From an uncultured Lachnospiraceae bacterium (lineage in GTDB: Bacteria; Bacillota; Clostridia; Lachnospirales; Lachnospiraceae): a stretch of 8,581 bases of DNA. Below are positions 1 through 7,384 of this stretch, piece by piece. Position 1 is the first letter of the stretch. Every line of letters starts with the position of its first letter. Under the pieces are notes generated by a model. It did not search any database and was not told where the DNA came from. It saw only the letters and a program-made list of their open reading frames with translations. The DNA is taken from contig USDI01000084.1 of assembly GCA_900553305.1 (NCBI GenBank), forward strand, positions 1 through 8,581, given 5' to 3'. The translations under genes were made by a program, and so were the position numbers.

Positions 1-37
1 GGTCATCTTGCACAATCATTTCTGCATGGCTGAACTG

Positions 38-1711
38 TTACCCCTCCATATCTGATGCATCAAATGCCTCGCTGATCGGTGCTCCGGCAGGAACCATCGG
101 GAATACCTTGTCATCCTCCGGAATAATGCATTCAATCAGAACCGGTTTCTTTAAATCAATAGCCTTCTGAATGGCATCTGCAACCTCTTCTTTCTTCGAT
201 ACACGGATGGCTTCACAGCCAAGTCCCTTCGCAACCGTACAGTAATCTACCTGCTCACTTAATACGGTCTGGGAATAACGCTTGCCGTAAAAGAGCGTCT
301 GCCACTGACGTACCATACCAAGTACATGATTGTTGATCACCACTTCAATAATCGGGATATTATAATGACTTGCTGTCGCAAGCTCGTTCATATTCATACG
401 GAAGCAGCCATCTCCGGCGATATTAATACAGATCTTATCCGGCTGTCCGAGCTGTGCCCCAATACAGGCTCCAAGTCCGTACCCCATCGTTCCAAGTCCA
501 CCGGAAGAAAGGAAGGTTCTCGGCATGGTGTAGGTATAATACTGGGATGCCCACATCTGATGCTGTCCGACATCCGTTGTAATAATGGCTTCACCCTTTG
601 TAATACGGTCAATTTCCTGCATAATGTACGGACAGGATAAGCCCGAAGGATCATAGGAAAGCGGATACTTTTCTTTCAGCTCCCCAATATGTGCCATCCA
701 TTCGGTATGCTGCTGTTTTGGCAGCTTTTCATTGATTTTAGTCAGAATTTCCTTAAGGTCACCGACTACGGAAGCGGTTGTTTTAATGTTCTTATCAATT
801 TCTGCGGCATCAATATCAATATGTAAGACCTTTGCGCCGGAAGCAAACTTTGCTGCATTTCCAACGACACGGTCCGAGAAGCGCGCGCCAAGTGCGATCA
901 GGAGATCGCATTCACTGACACCAAAGTTCGATGCTTTTGTTCCATGCATACCGATCATGCCGGTATATTTCGGATCGTGGCCGTCCATGACACCCTTTCC
1001 CATCAGGGTATCACACACTGGAGTATCCAGAATTTCAGCAAGCTCCCGCACTTCCTTATAGGCTCCGGAAATGACGGCACCGCCACCGACATAGATAAAC
1101 GGTCTCTTTGCCTCCTTCATTAAAGCAATCGCCTGCTTAATGTCTGCATCGGTATATTTACAGGCATTCTTAAAAGGAAGAGGCTCCTTCTTTTCATATT
1201 CACAGGTGTTAGCGGTTACATCCTTGGTGATATCCACAAGCACCGGGCCAGGTCTTCCTTCTTTTGCAATCCGGAAGGCCTTACGGATCGTATCTGCCAG
1301 CTTTGTAATGTCCTTTACAATGTAGCCATGCTTGGTAATCGGCATGGTCACACCGGCAATATCTACCTCCTGGAACGTATCCTTGCCAAGTAAGGGCAGG
1401 TTTACATTACAGGTAATGGCAACGACTGGTACGGAGTCCATATAAGCGGTTGCAATACCGGTTACGAGGTTCGTAGCCCCCGGTCCGCTTGTTGCAAGAC
1501 ACACACCGACTCTTCCGGTTGCTCTTGCATAACCGTCTGCGGCATGAGCCGCACCCTGCTCATGGGAGGTCAGTATATGACGGATTTCATCCGAATGCTT
1601 ATATAACGCATCATATACATTCAGAATGGTTCCGCCAGGATAACCAAATACCGTATCTACTCCCTGTTCCTTTAAACATTCAACTACAATTTCAGCTCCC
1701 GTCAACTGCAT
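38..1711 (-). CDS. ilvB: Acetolactate synthase (acetohydroxyacid synthase), large catalytic subunit
   Basis: Thiamine-diphosphate enzyme that condenses two pyruvates to 2-acetolactate, or pyruvate plus 2-ketobutyrate to 2-aceto-2-hydroxybutyrate; first common step of valine/leucine and isoleucine synthesis, cytosolic. The 557 residues are full length for the family. Visible are the N-terminal ThDP-binding domain with the catalytic glutamate E51 in SHEQGAAHAADG, the SGPGATN segment (75-81), the central FAD-type domain with RFSDRVVG (277-284), and the C-terminal ThDP/Mg motif running from GDG (433-435) to NN (460-461). GMVRQWQ (465-471) carries the tryptophan (W470) that in this family lines the herbicide site. 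The start is set by an AAAGGAGGAGA ribosome binding site 6 bases upstream. It lies 16 bases after ilvD and is the last gene visible in the leuB-ilvD-ilvB operon. The regulatory subunit gene ilvN is not seen in the remaining 37 bases, so valine feedback cannot be judged. Confidence 0.97.
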   Translation of the reverse strand: MQLTGAEIVVECLKEQGVDTVFGYPGGTILNVYDALYKHSDEIRHILTSHEQGAAHAADGYARATGRVGVCLATSGPGATNLVTGIATAYMDSVPVVAITCNVNLPLLGKDTFQEVDIAGVTMPITKHGYIVKDITKLADTIRKAFRIAKEGRPGPVLVDITKDVTANTCEYEKKEPLPFKNACKYTDADIKQAIALMKEAKRPFIYVGGGAVISGAYKEVRELAEILDTPVCDTLMGKGVMDGHDPKYTGMIGMHGTKASNFGVSECDLLIALGARFSDRVVGNAAKFASGAKVLHIDIDAAEIDKNIKTTASVVGDLKEILTKINEKLPKQQHTEWMAHIGELKEKYPLSYDPSGLSCPYIMQEIDRITKGEAIITTDVGQHQMWASQYYTYTMPRTFLSSGGLGTMGYGLGACIGAQLGQPDKICINIAGDGCFRMNMNELATASHYNIPIIEVVINNHVLGMVRQWQTLFYGKRYSQTVLSEQVDYCTVAKGLGCEAIRVSKKEEVADAIQKAIDLKKPVLIECIIPEDDKVFPMVPAGAPISEAFDASDMEG

Positions 1712-1727
1712 GGAAGTCTCCTCCTTT

Positions 1728-3398
1728 TTATTTCTTAGGTACTTCTAAGATTGCTCCACGGTTACCACTGGTTACCAGTTCACGATATCTGGACAGATAT
1801 CCTGTGGTTACCTTAGGCTCTCTTGGCTGCCACTTTGCTCTTCTCTTAGCTAATTCTTCGTCAGATACCTTCATGTTGAGGGTATTTTCCGGGATATTAA
1901 TGCTGATGATATCCCCCTCTTCCACAAGGGCAATCGGTCCACCTACGGCAGCTTCCGGAGATACATGTCCAATAGATGCACCACGGGATGCGCCGGAGAA
2001 TCGTCCGTCTGTAATTAAAGCTACAGAAGATCCAAGTCCCATTCCTGCAATGGCAGAAGTCGGATTCAGCATTTCACGCATACCGGGACCGCCTTTCGGT
2101 CCTTCGTAACGGATTACAACGACATCACCTGCTACGATCTTACCGCCCTTAATGGCCGCAATCGCATCTTCTTCACAGTCAAAAACTCTGGCAGGACCTT
2201 CATGTACCATCATTTCAGGCACAACTGCGGAACGCTTTACCACACCGGAATCCGGTGCAAGGTTTCCCTTTAATACAGCAATACCGCCGGTTGCGGAATA
2301 CGGATTGTCAATCGGCCGGATGACTTCCGGATTCCGGTTTTCTGCATCGGCAATGTTCTCTCCTACAGTCTTACCGGTTACCGTAAGAAGATCGGTATAA
2401 AGAAGATCCTTCTTAGTCAATTCCTTCATTACCGCATAGACACCGCCTGCTTCATTTAAGTCTTCCATATAGGTCGGACCTGCAGGTGCCAGATGGCAGA
2501 GGTTCGGTGTCTTCGCAGATAATTCATTGGCAATATCCAGGTTTAATTCTACGCCTGCTTCATGTGCAATCGCAGGAAGATGAAGCATGGAGTTCGTGGA
2601 ACATCCCAGTGCCATATCTACGGTAAGGGCATTCATGAATGCCTTTTCGGTCATAATGTCCCTCGGACAGATATTGTTCTTAACAAGTTCCATGATCTGC
2701 ATTCCTGCATGCTTTGCAAGACGGATTCTTTCAGAATATACGGCAGGGATCGTACCATTACCGCGAAGTCCCATACCAAGTGCTTCGGTCAGACAGTTCA
2801 TGGAGTTTGCGGTATACATTCCGGAGCAGGATCCACAGGTCGGGCAGACCTTTTCTTCGAACTCGGAAAGCTCATCCATGGTCATTGTTCCTGCAGCAAC
2901 ACTTCCGACTGCCTCAAACATCGAAGATAAGCTTCTCTTGCAGCCATGTACATGTCCGGCAAGCATCGGTCCACCGGATACAAAGATGGTCGGAATATTG
3001 ACTCTGGCAGCAGCCATTAAAAGTCCGGGTACGTTCTTGTCACAGTTCGGGATACAGACCAGTCCGTCAAACCCATGCGCCATTGCCATACACTCTGTGG
3101 AGTCGGCAATCAAATCTCTCGTTACCAGAGAATATTTCATTCCGATATGTCCCATGGCAATTCCGTCACATACTGCAATGGCCGGGAATACCACCGGTGT
3201 TCCTCCCGCCATGGCAACGCCCATCTTTACCGCCTCTGTGATTTTATCAAGGTTCATATGTCCCGGTACAATTTCATTATATGAATTTACAATACCAATT
3301 AAGGGACGGCGGCGTTCCTCCTCCGTATATCCCAATGCATTAAACAAACTTCTGTGAGGAGCCTGTGCGGTTCCTGTCTTAACAGAATCACTTCTCAT
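1728..3398 (-). CDS. ilvD: Dihydroxy-acid dehydratase
   Basis: Dehydrates 2,3-dihydroxy-isovalerate and 2,3-dihydroxy-3-methylvalerate to the 2-keto acids that are transaminated to valine and isoleucine; cytosolic Fe-S enzyme needing Mg. At 556 residues it is of normal length. Family signature 1 is at 119-124 (C119-D120-K121, then NVPG), where C119 is a cluster ligand and K121 the usual carbamylated lysine. CPTCGSCSGM (185-194) holds further cysteines, and signature 2, ALITDGRFSGAS (460-471), is intact. The early segment NSYNEIVPGHMNL (38-50) has no cysteine where plant and mycobacterial [2Fe-2S] enzymes have a PCN motif; it resembles the E. coli form, which suggests an oxygen-labile [4Fe-4S]-type cluster (inference). 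AGGAGG lies 7 bases before the start. The gene follows leuB by 55 bases and precedes ilvB by 16, with no terminator between them, so the three are probably cotranscribed. Confidence 0.97.
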   Translation of the reverse strand: MRSDSVKTGTAQAPHRSLFNALGYTEEERRRPLIGIVNSYNEIVPGHMNLDKITEAVKMGVAMAGGTPVVFPAIAVCDGIAMGHIGMKYSLVTRDLIADSTECMAMAHGFDGLVCIPNCDKNVPGLLMAAARVNIPTIFVSGGPMLAGHVHGCKRSLSSMFEAVGSVAAGTMTMDELSEFEEKVCPTCGSCSGMYTANSMNCLTEALGMGLRGNGTIPAVYSERIRLAKHAGMQIMELVKNNICPRDIMTEKAFMNALTVDMALGCSTNSMLHLPAIAHEAGVELNLDIANELSAKTPNLCHLAPAGPTYMEDLNEAGGVYAVMKELTKKDLLYTDLLTVTGKTVGENIADAENRNPEVIRPIDNPYSATGGIAVLKGNLAPDSGVVKRSAVVPEMMVHEGPARVFDCEEDAIAAIKGGKIVAGDVVVIRYEGPKGGPGMREMLNPTSAIAGMGLGSSVALITDGRFSGASRGASIGHVSPEAAVGGPIALVEEGDIISINIPENTLNMKVSDEELAKRRAKWQPREPKVTTGYLSRYRELVTSGNRGAILEVPKK

Positions 3399-3453
3399 CT
3401 CTTATCCTCCTAAACCTATTATATTATCTATCTCAGTAACCGTTCAGAAACGT

Positions 3454-4539
3454 CTATGCAATTTCAGCTGCAAGGAGATCTCCCATCTTTGTGCATCCAA
3501 CCAGAGTGCATCCCTCTGACATAATATCAGAAGTACGATATCCCTTTTTGAGAATCTCTTTAACTGCCTTTTCCATGGCATCGGCTTCCTTATCAAGGTC
3601 AAAGGTAAACCGCAGCATCATCGCTGCAGATAAAACGGTTGCTATCGGATTGGCAATATCTTTTCCTGCAATATCCGGTGCCGATCCGTGACTCGGCTCA
3701 TAAAGACCAAACTTCGTATCATTTAAGGATGCGGAAGACAGCATTCCGATCGAACCGGTTACCATACTTGCTTCATCGGATAAAATATCTCCGAACATAT
3801 TCTCGGTAAGGATGACATCAAACTGTGCCGGATCCTTGACAAGCTGCATGGCACAGTTGTCCACCAGCATATGTTCCAGGGCAACCTCCGGATAATCCTT
3901 TGCTACCTCTTCTACCACCTTGCGCCATAATCTGGAAGAATCCAGTACATTCGCCTTATCGACGCTGGTTACCTTCTTTCTTCTCTTCATGGCAATGTCG
4001 AAGCCTTTAATTGCAATCCGGCGGATTTCATTTTCATCATAGGTCAGTGTATCTACTGCTTTACGGACGCCGTTTTCTTCGGTGGTGTGACGTTCTCCGA
4101 AATAAAGGCCGCCAGTCAGCTCTCTCATAATCATCATATCAAATCCGGCATCACTGATTTCCTTCTTTAACGGACATGCATCGGAAAGCTCAGGATAAAG
4201 AAGTGCCGGGCGTAAATTAGCAAAGAGATTCAGGGACTTACGAAGCTTTAAAAGTCCTGCTTCCGGTCTTAATTCCGGTGCCAGCCTGTACCAGGGAGAG
4301 GTTGTCGTATTACCTCCAATGGATCCCATCAGTACGGCATCGGAAGCTTTTGCTGCCGCAATAGCCTCATCTGTAAGCGGAACACCGCAGGCGTCAATGG
4401 AGGCTCCTCCCATTAAAACATCCGTGTACTTAATCTCATGTCCATAACATTCTGCCACACGGTCCAAGACCTTCTGTGCCTGAGTAACGATTTCCGGTCC
4501 AATTCCATCACCTTTGATGCAAGCGATATTCAATTTCAT
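3454..4539 (-). CDS. leuB: 3-isopropylmalate dehydrogenase
   Basis: NAD-dependent oxidative decarboxylation of 3-isopropylmalate to 2-ketoisocaproate precursor, the third committed step of leucine synthesis; cytosolic, Mg or Mn dependent, normally a dimer. The 361 residues match the family. GDGIGPEI (10-17) opens the fold. RPEAGLLKLRKSLNLFANLR (91-110) is the substrate-recognition segment that separates LeuB from isocitrate dehydrogenase. Active-site Y146 is in GGLYFGE and K195 in VDKANVLD; metal-binding aspartates are D227, D251 and D255 (GDILSDEASM). HGSAPDIAGKDIANP (284-298) is the NAD-specific loop. The start has an AGGAGA ribosome binding site about 9 bases upstream. It is the first gene of the leuB-ilvD-ilvB operon and begins only about 45 bases after the yajC terminator. 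leuA and leuCD are not in the window. Related tartrate or homoisocitrate dehydrogenases are unlikely given the leucine-type loop. Confidence 0.96.
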   Translation of the reverse strand: MKLNIACIKGDGIGPEIVTQAQKVLDRVAECYGHEIKYTDVLMGGASIDACGVPLTDEAIAAAKASDAVLMGSIGGNTTTSPWYRLAPELRPEAGLLKLRKSLNLFANLRPALLYPELSDACPLKKEISDAGFDMMIMRELTGGLYFGERHTTEENGVRKAVDTLTYDENEIRRIAIKGFDIAMKRRKKVTSVDKANVLDSSRLWRKVVEEVAKDYPEVALEHMLVDNCAMQLVKDPAQFDVILTENMFGDILSDEASMVTGSIGMLSSASLNDTKFGLYEPSHGSAPDIAGKDIANPIATVLSAAMMLRFTFDLDKEADAMEKAVKEILKKGYRTSDIMSEGCTLVGCTKMGDLLAAEIA

Positions 4540-4562
4540 AACACACTCTCCTACTCGAATAA

Positions 4563-4591
4563 TATTTAATTTAATTATTAAGAACAGTTAA
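4563..4591 (-). promoter_or_regulatory. Candidate promoter for the leuB-ilvD-ilvB operon
   Basis: On the minus strand TTAACT (4586-4591) and TAAATA (4563-4568) are separated by 17 bases in an AT-rich tract just upstream of leuB, which would place transcription start about 17 bases before the leuB start codon. The -35 element is imperfect and overlaps the T-run of the yajC terminator. An alternative -10, TATTAT (4559-4564), lacks a good -35. No T-box, leader peptide or attenuator fits in this short space. Confidence 0.4.
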
Positions 4592-4620
4592 AAAATGAGG
4601 CGCTGCCGCGCCTCATTCTT
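4584..4620 (-). terminator. Rho-independent terminator of the vanY-tgt-yajC unit
   Basis: A perfect 10-bp inverted repeat, AATGAGGCGC (4594-4603) with GCGCCTCATT (4608-4617), closes a 4-base loop. Read on the minus strand it is followed by six T residues (4590-4595 on the plus strand), partly shared with the stem. It starts a few bases after the yajC stop codon, as expected for the end of that transcript, and it insulates leuB from read-through. Confidence 0.93.
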
Positions 4621-4623
4621 TAT

Positions 4624-4950
4624 TTATTCTGCATCAGCTTTTTCAATCTGAGTAATTGCAGATTTCTGCATGGGGATACGGCAGTTCTTGTTATTACCAA
4701 ATTCCACAATGACTGTATCGTCCGTAATATCAATGACAATCCCATAAAAACCGCTTGTTGTCAGTACACAATCCCCACATTCCAATGTGGAAAGCATTGC
4801 TTGATGTTTCTTCTGTTCCTTCTTCTGCGGACGAATCATAAAGAAATACATAAATCCAATAATAATCACGAACCATGCGATCAAAGGAATGATTGCTGCG
4901 ATACCGGTAGCGCCCTCTGCTGTACCTGTTGCTGTCAATAAAATGCCCAT
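4624..4950 (-). CDS. yajC: YajC, preprotein translocase accessory subunit
   Basis: Small single-pass inner-membrane protein that associates with SecDF and YidC at the Sec translocon. It has 108 residues, typical of the family. A short polar N-terminus is followed by one hydrophobic helix at about 16-38, then the diagnostic basic edge IRPQKKEQKKHQ (39-50) and a small cytosolic beta domain (about 56-102) with the GDCVLTTSGFYG segment that aligns with the family's GD-V-T-GG-G pattern; the usual second glycine of GG is replaced (SGF). A GGAGG ribosome binding site 7 bases upstream fixes the start. It follows tgt by 26 bases, the common tgt-yajC arrangement, but is followed directly by a strong terminator and not by secD/secF, so SecDF, if present, is encoded elsewhere. 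Confidence 0.93.
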   Translation of the reverse strand: MGILLTATGTAEGATGIAAIIPLIAWFVIIIGFMYFFMIRPQKKEQKKHQAMLSTLECGDCVLTTSGFYGIVIDITDDTVIVEFGNNKNCRIPMQKSAITQIEKADAE

Positions 4951-4976
4951 TGTTGTTCCTCCATTAATATACTTGT

Positions 4977-6116
4977 TTATACATCATACACGGTTTGTCC
5001 CATACCGTCAAGTTTACGCTTTTTATATGCTTTAAATTCTCCCCTGTCAAGCGCATCCCGGATTTCTTCCATCATCGTATTGTAGAAATACAGATTGTGA
5101 AGCACGCAGAGGCGCATGCCAAGCATCTCCTTTGCCTTTAAGAGATGGCGGATATAGGCTCTTGAATATCTCCGGCAGGCAGGACACTGACAGCCTTCTT
5201 CGATCGGGCGGTCATCCAGCTCATACTTTGCATTGAAAAGGTTGATCTTGCCCTGATTGGTATAGAGATGTCCGTGACGACCGTTTCTCGTCGGATATAC
5301 ACAGTCAAAGAAATCAACGCCGCGGTCCACACCTTCAAGGATATTGGCCGGGGTTCCGACTCCCATCAGATACGTCGGTTTATTCACCGGCAGATACGGA
5401 ACGGTATCCTCAAGAATATGATACATCTCCTCATGTGTCTCACCGACTGCCAGACCACCAACCGCATATCCATCCAGATCAAGCTCTGCAATCCGCTTGG
5501 CGTGTTCAATACGGATATCGCTGAACACGGCCCCCTGATTGATTCCAAATAACATCTGCTGTTTATTAATCGTGTCTTCCAGGTTGTTTAACCGCTGCAT
5601 TTCTTTCTGGCATCTTACAAGCCATCTTGTCGTCCGGTCAACGGAATTCTGCACATAGGTCCGGTCGGCACGGCTTGAAGGACATTCATCGAATGCCATT
5701 GCAATCGTGGAAGCCAGATTGGACTGGATCTGCATACTCTCTTCCGGCCCCATGAAAATCTTATGTCCGTCAATGTGGGACTGGAAATAAACGCCCTCTT
5801 CTTTAATCTTGCGTAAAGAAGCTAAGGAAAACACCTGAAAGCCGCCGGAATCCGTAAGAATCGGCTTATTCCACGACATAAACTTATGGAGTCCTCCAAG
5901 CTGCTTAATCACCTGATCTCCCGGACGCACATGCAGATGATACGTATTTGACAGCTCCACCTGCGTCTTGATTCCTTCCAGATCTTCCGTGGAAACAGCG
6001 CCTTTAATGGCTGCCACGGTTCCGACATTCATAAAAACCGGAGTCTGAATCACCCCATGAGGAGTCGTAAATTCCCCACGCTTGGCTCTTCCCTCCTGTT
6101 TGAGTAAACGATACAT
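4977..6116 (-). CDS. tgt: tRNA-guanine transglycosylase (queuine tRNA-ribosyltransferase)
   Basis: Exchanges guanine-34 in the GUN anticodons of Asp, Asn, His and Tyr tRNAs for preQ1 (the bacterial substrate) on the way to queuosine; cytosolic Zn enzyme with a TIM-barrel fold. At 379 residues it is full length. D89 in LTDSGGFQVFSL (87-98) is the general acid/base, and D271 in FFDCVYPTRNGRHG (269-282) the nucleophile. DECPS (143-147) and GLAVGE (221-226) are the base-recognition segments. The zinc site is C309, C311, C314 and H340. The ribosome binding site is weak (AGAAG close to the ATG, AAGG further up), so translation may rely partly on coupling. It lies 40 bases after the vanY-like gene and 26 bases before yajC. 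queA is not in the window. The archaeal-type enzyme is excluded by length and lack of a PUA domain. Confidence 0.97.
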   Translation of the reverse strand: MYRLLKQEGRAKRGEFTTPHGVIQTPVFMNVGTVAAIKGAVSTEDLEGIKTQVELSNTYHLHVRPGDQVIKQLGGLHKFMSWNKPILTDSGGFQVFSLASLRKIKEEGVYFQSHIDGHKIFMGPEESMQIQSNLASTIAMAFDECPSSRADRTYVQNSVDRTTRWLVRCQKEMQRLNNLEDTINKQQMLFGINQGAVFSDIRIEHAKRIAELDLDGYAVGGLAVGETHEEMYHILEDTVPYLPVNKPTYLMGVGTPANILEGVDRGVDFFDCVYPTRNGRHGHLYTNQGKINLFNAKYELDDRPIEEGCQCPACRRYSRAYIRHLLKAKEMLGMRLCVLHNLYFYNTMMEEIRDALDRGEFKAYKKRKLDGMGQTVYDV

Positions 6117-6156
6117 AATTCTTCTTAAACCTTTCTGTTCCTTCTATAAATAATGA

Positions 6157-7239
6157 CTATAAATACTGATCCCAGAATTCCTCCAGACACAGCTCCTGTT
6201 CCATAATAATGGTTGCCGCATCCTTTCCGACATACCGGAAATGCCACGGCTCATACTCAATACTGGTGATATATTCCTTGCCCTTCGGATAGCGCAGAAT
6301 AAAGCCATACTCATTGCAATGCTCTGCTAACCAGAGCCCTGCATCCGTATCTCCGAAGCCCTCATCCAGAAGCTGATAGGTATCACAGACAATATCAATC
6401 GCAAGTCCCACCTGATGTTCACTTGCCCCCGGCAGCGTAACCGCCTGGGATGCCAGCTTATATGCCTCCAGATAAGACATTCCCTTATCCATATAATTCA
6501 CAATTTTACGGTCAAATAGCAGTTCCTGATACTTCAGATCACGATACGGAGAACAGATTGCCAGATTCACACCATCCTTCTTGGCATCCTGCATCATGGA
6601 TAGCAAATCTTCAATAATCCGCTCGTCACACTTCATGGTTCCCTTCATTGTCTTGATATTGCCAAGAGTAAAAGTATAGTCCTCCGGAATGGGATGCTGC
6701 TTGTTAATCAGTATAATCTTCCAGTCCTTCTCATCAAATTCAATATCCTCTGTCTGCTCTTCCGATAGATCTGTGTTTTCCTTTTGATCTTCTTCCTTCG
6801 TAAGAAGATCCTGATTCTCATTCAGGATATCATCCACCAAATACTTATCGGTCTGCTCCAGATTATGATAATCCGCATCGTCAAAGCCTTCGGCCTCCTG
6901 TGCCAGTTCTTCCTCCGTTAATTTCTCTTCTGCGGTTTCTGTTCCCTGCGCAAGTGAAATATCTGATTCCTGTGCAATCGAAAGTTCCGTTTTTTCTTCC
7001 GTAATAAATCCCCTGTCCATATTAAATACCGGATAAGCAAAACTGTTCCCTGTAAAAAAGCAGCATAAAATGAATAATGCACAGGCAAACCGTTTTCCTC
7101 CGGTACGGCAATACTCCGCAAAACGGAAAATCAGAAGGGAAATCACCAGACCGATCATTGCCAGAACACGGAAAAATGCATTCTTGTGACCTATTTTTAT
7201 AAAAAAGTCTCTTGTTCTTTCCCGGAAATTTTTCTTCAT
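6157..7239 (-). CDS. Membrane-anchored D-alanyl-D-alanine carboxypeptidase, VanY/M15B family
   Basis: Predicted zinc D,D-carboxypeptidase that removes the terminal D-Ala from peptidoglycan stem peptides outside the membrane. The catalytic domain is at about 172-348: CSPYRDLKYQELLF (229-242), the zinc ligands H275 and D282 in SEHQVGLAIDI (273-283), then E330 (catalytic) and zinc ligand H333 in EPWHFRYVG (330-338). All key residues are present. The N-terminus is basic and has two hydrophobic stretches, about 25-38 and 52-69, the second ending in SFA-YP, a possible signal peptidase site. Residues 81-170 form a low-complexity acidic linker (by hand count 34 D/E against 5 K/R). A GAAGGGGAAG ribosome binding site supports the start, and a good promoter lies upstream. 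It leads the unit with tgt and yajC. Nothing nearby (no vanHAX or vanRS) ties it to glycopeptide resistance; a cell-wall trimming role is likelier. Confidence 0.9.
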   Translation of the reverse strand: MKKNFRERTRDFFIKIGHKNAFFRVLAMIGLVISLLIFRFAEYCRTGGKRFACALFILCCFFTGNSFAYPVFNMDRGFITEEKTELSIAQESDISLAQGTETAEEKLTEEELAQEAEGFDDADYHNLEQTDKYLVDDILNENQDLLTKEEDQKENTDLSEEQTEDIEFDEKDWKIILINKQHPIPEDYTFTLGNIKTMKGTMKCDERIIEDLLSMMQDAKKDGVNLAICSPYRDLKYQELLFDRKIVNYMDKGMSYLEAYKLASQAVTLPGASEHQVGLAIDIVCDTYQLLDEGFGDTDAGLWLAEHCNEYGFILRYPKGKEYITSIEYEPWHFRYVGKDAATIIMEQELCLEEFWDQYL

Positions 7240-7269
7240 TTTTCTTCCCCTTCTTTGGTATACATAACT

Positions 7270-7298
7270 ATTTTACATAAAACCTGTTTTTTTTACAA
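7270..7298 (-). promoter_or_regulatory. Promoter of the vanY-like-tgt-yajC unit
   Basis: On the minus strand TTGTAA (7293-7298) and TAAAAT (7270-7275) are separated by exactly 17 bases, a good sigma-A-type match. Transcription would start near 7263, giving a leader of about 24 bases that contains the GAAGGGG ribosome binding site. It is back to back with the aroC promoter. Confidence 0.65.
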
Positions 7299-7305
7299 TA
7301 GAAAC

Positions 7306-7334
7306 TTGTCAGTTATTCTGTTTTTTTATATACT
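7306..7334 (+). promoter_or_regulatory. Promoter of aroC
   Basis: TTGTCA (7306-7311) and TATACT (7329-7334) are separated by 17 bases including a run of seven T residues. Both hexamers are one base from the sigma-A consensus. Start of transcription would be near 7341, giving a leader of about 44 bases. No operator for an aromatic-pathway repressor was recognised. Confidence 0.75.
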
Positions 7335-7384
7335 GTATCTGTTTAAATATGAAATTTTTACAGAAAAGATGAGGATAACACTCT

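Noticed and set aside
1..37. Possible start of a further gene after ilvB on the minus strand (an ATG at 17-19 giving M-I-V-Q-D-D)
   Set aside because: There is no clear ribosome binding site, only six codons are visible, and they do not resemble the start of IlvN or any other family I recognise.
2587..3357. A 256-codon open frame on the plus strand opposite ilvD, and several shorter ones opposite ilvB, tgt and aroC
   Set aside because: They run antisense to strongly conserved enzymes, have no ribosome binding sites or recognisable domains, and their openness follows from the codon bias of the real genes.
3399..3453. A separate promoter or terminator in the 55-base gap between leuB and ilvD
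   Set aside because: It is AT-rich but I find no paired -35/-10 hexamers with proper spacing and no stable hairpin with a T-run; only the ilvD ribosome binding site is clear.
6157..7239. A glycopeptide-resistance gene (true vanY)
   Set aside because: The M15B carboxypeptidase domain is clear, but no vanHAX, vanRS or vanZ lies nearby, and such peptidases are common housekeeping proteins in Clostridia.
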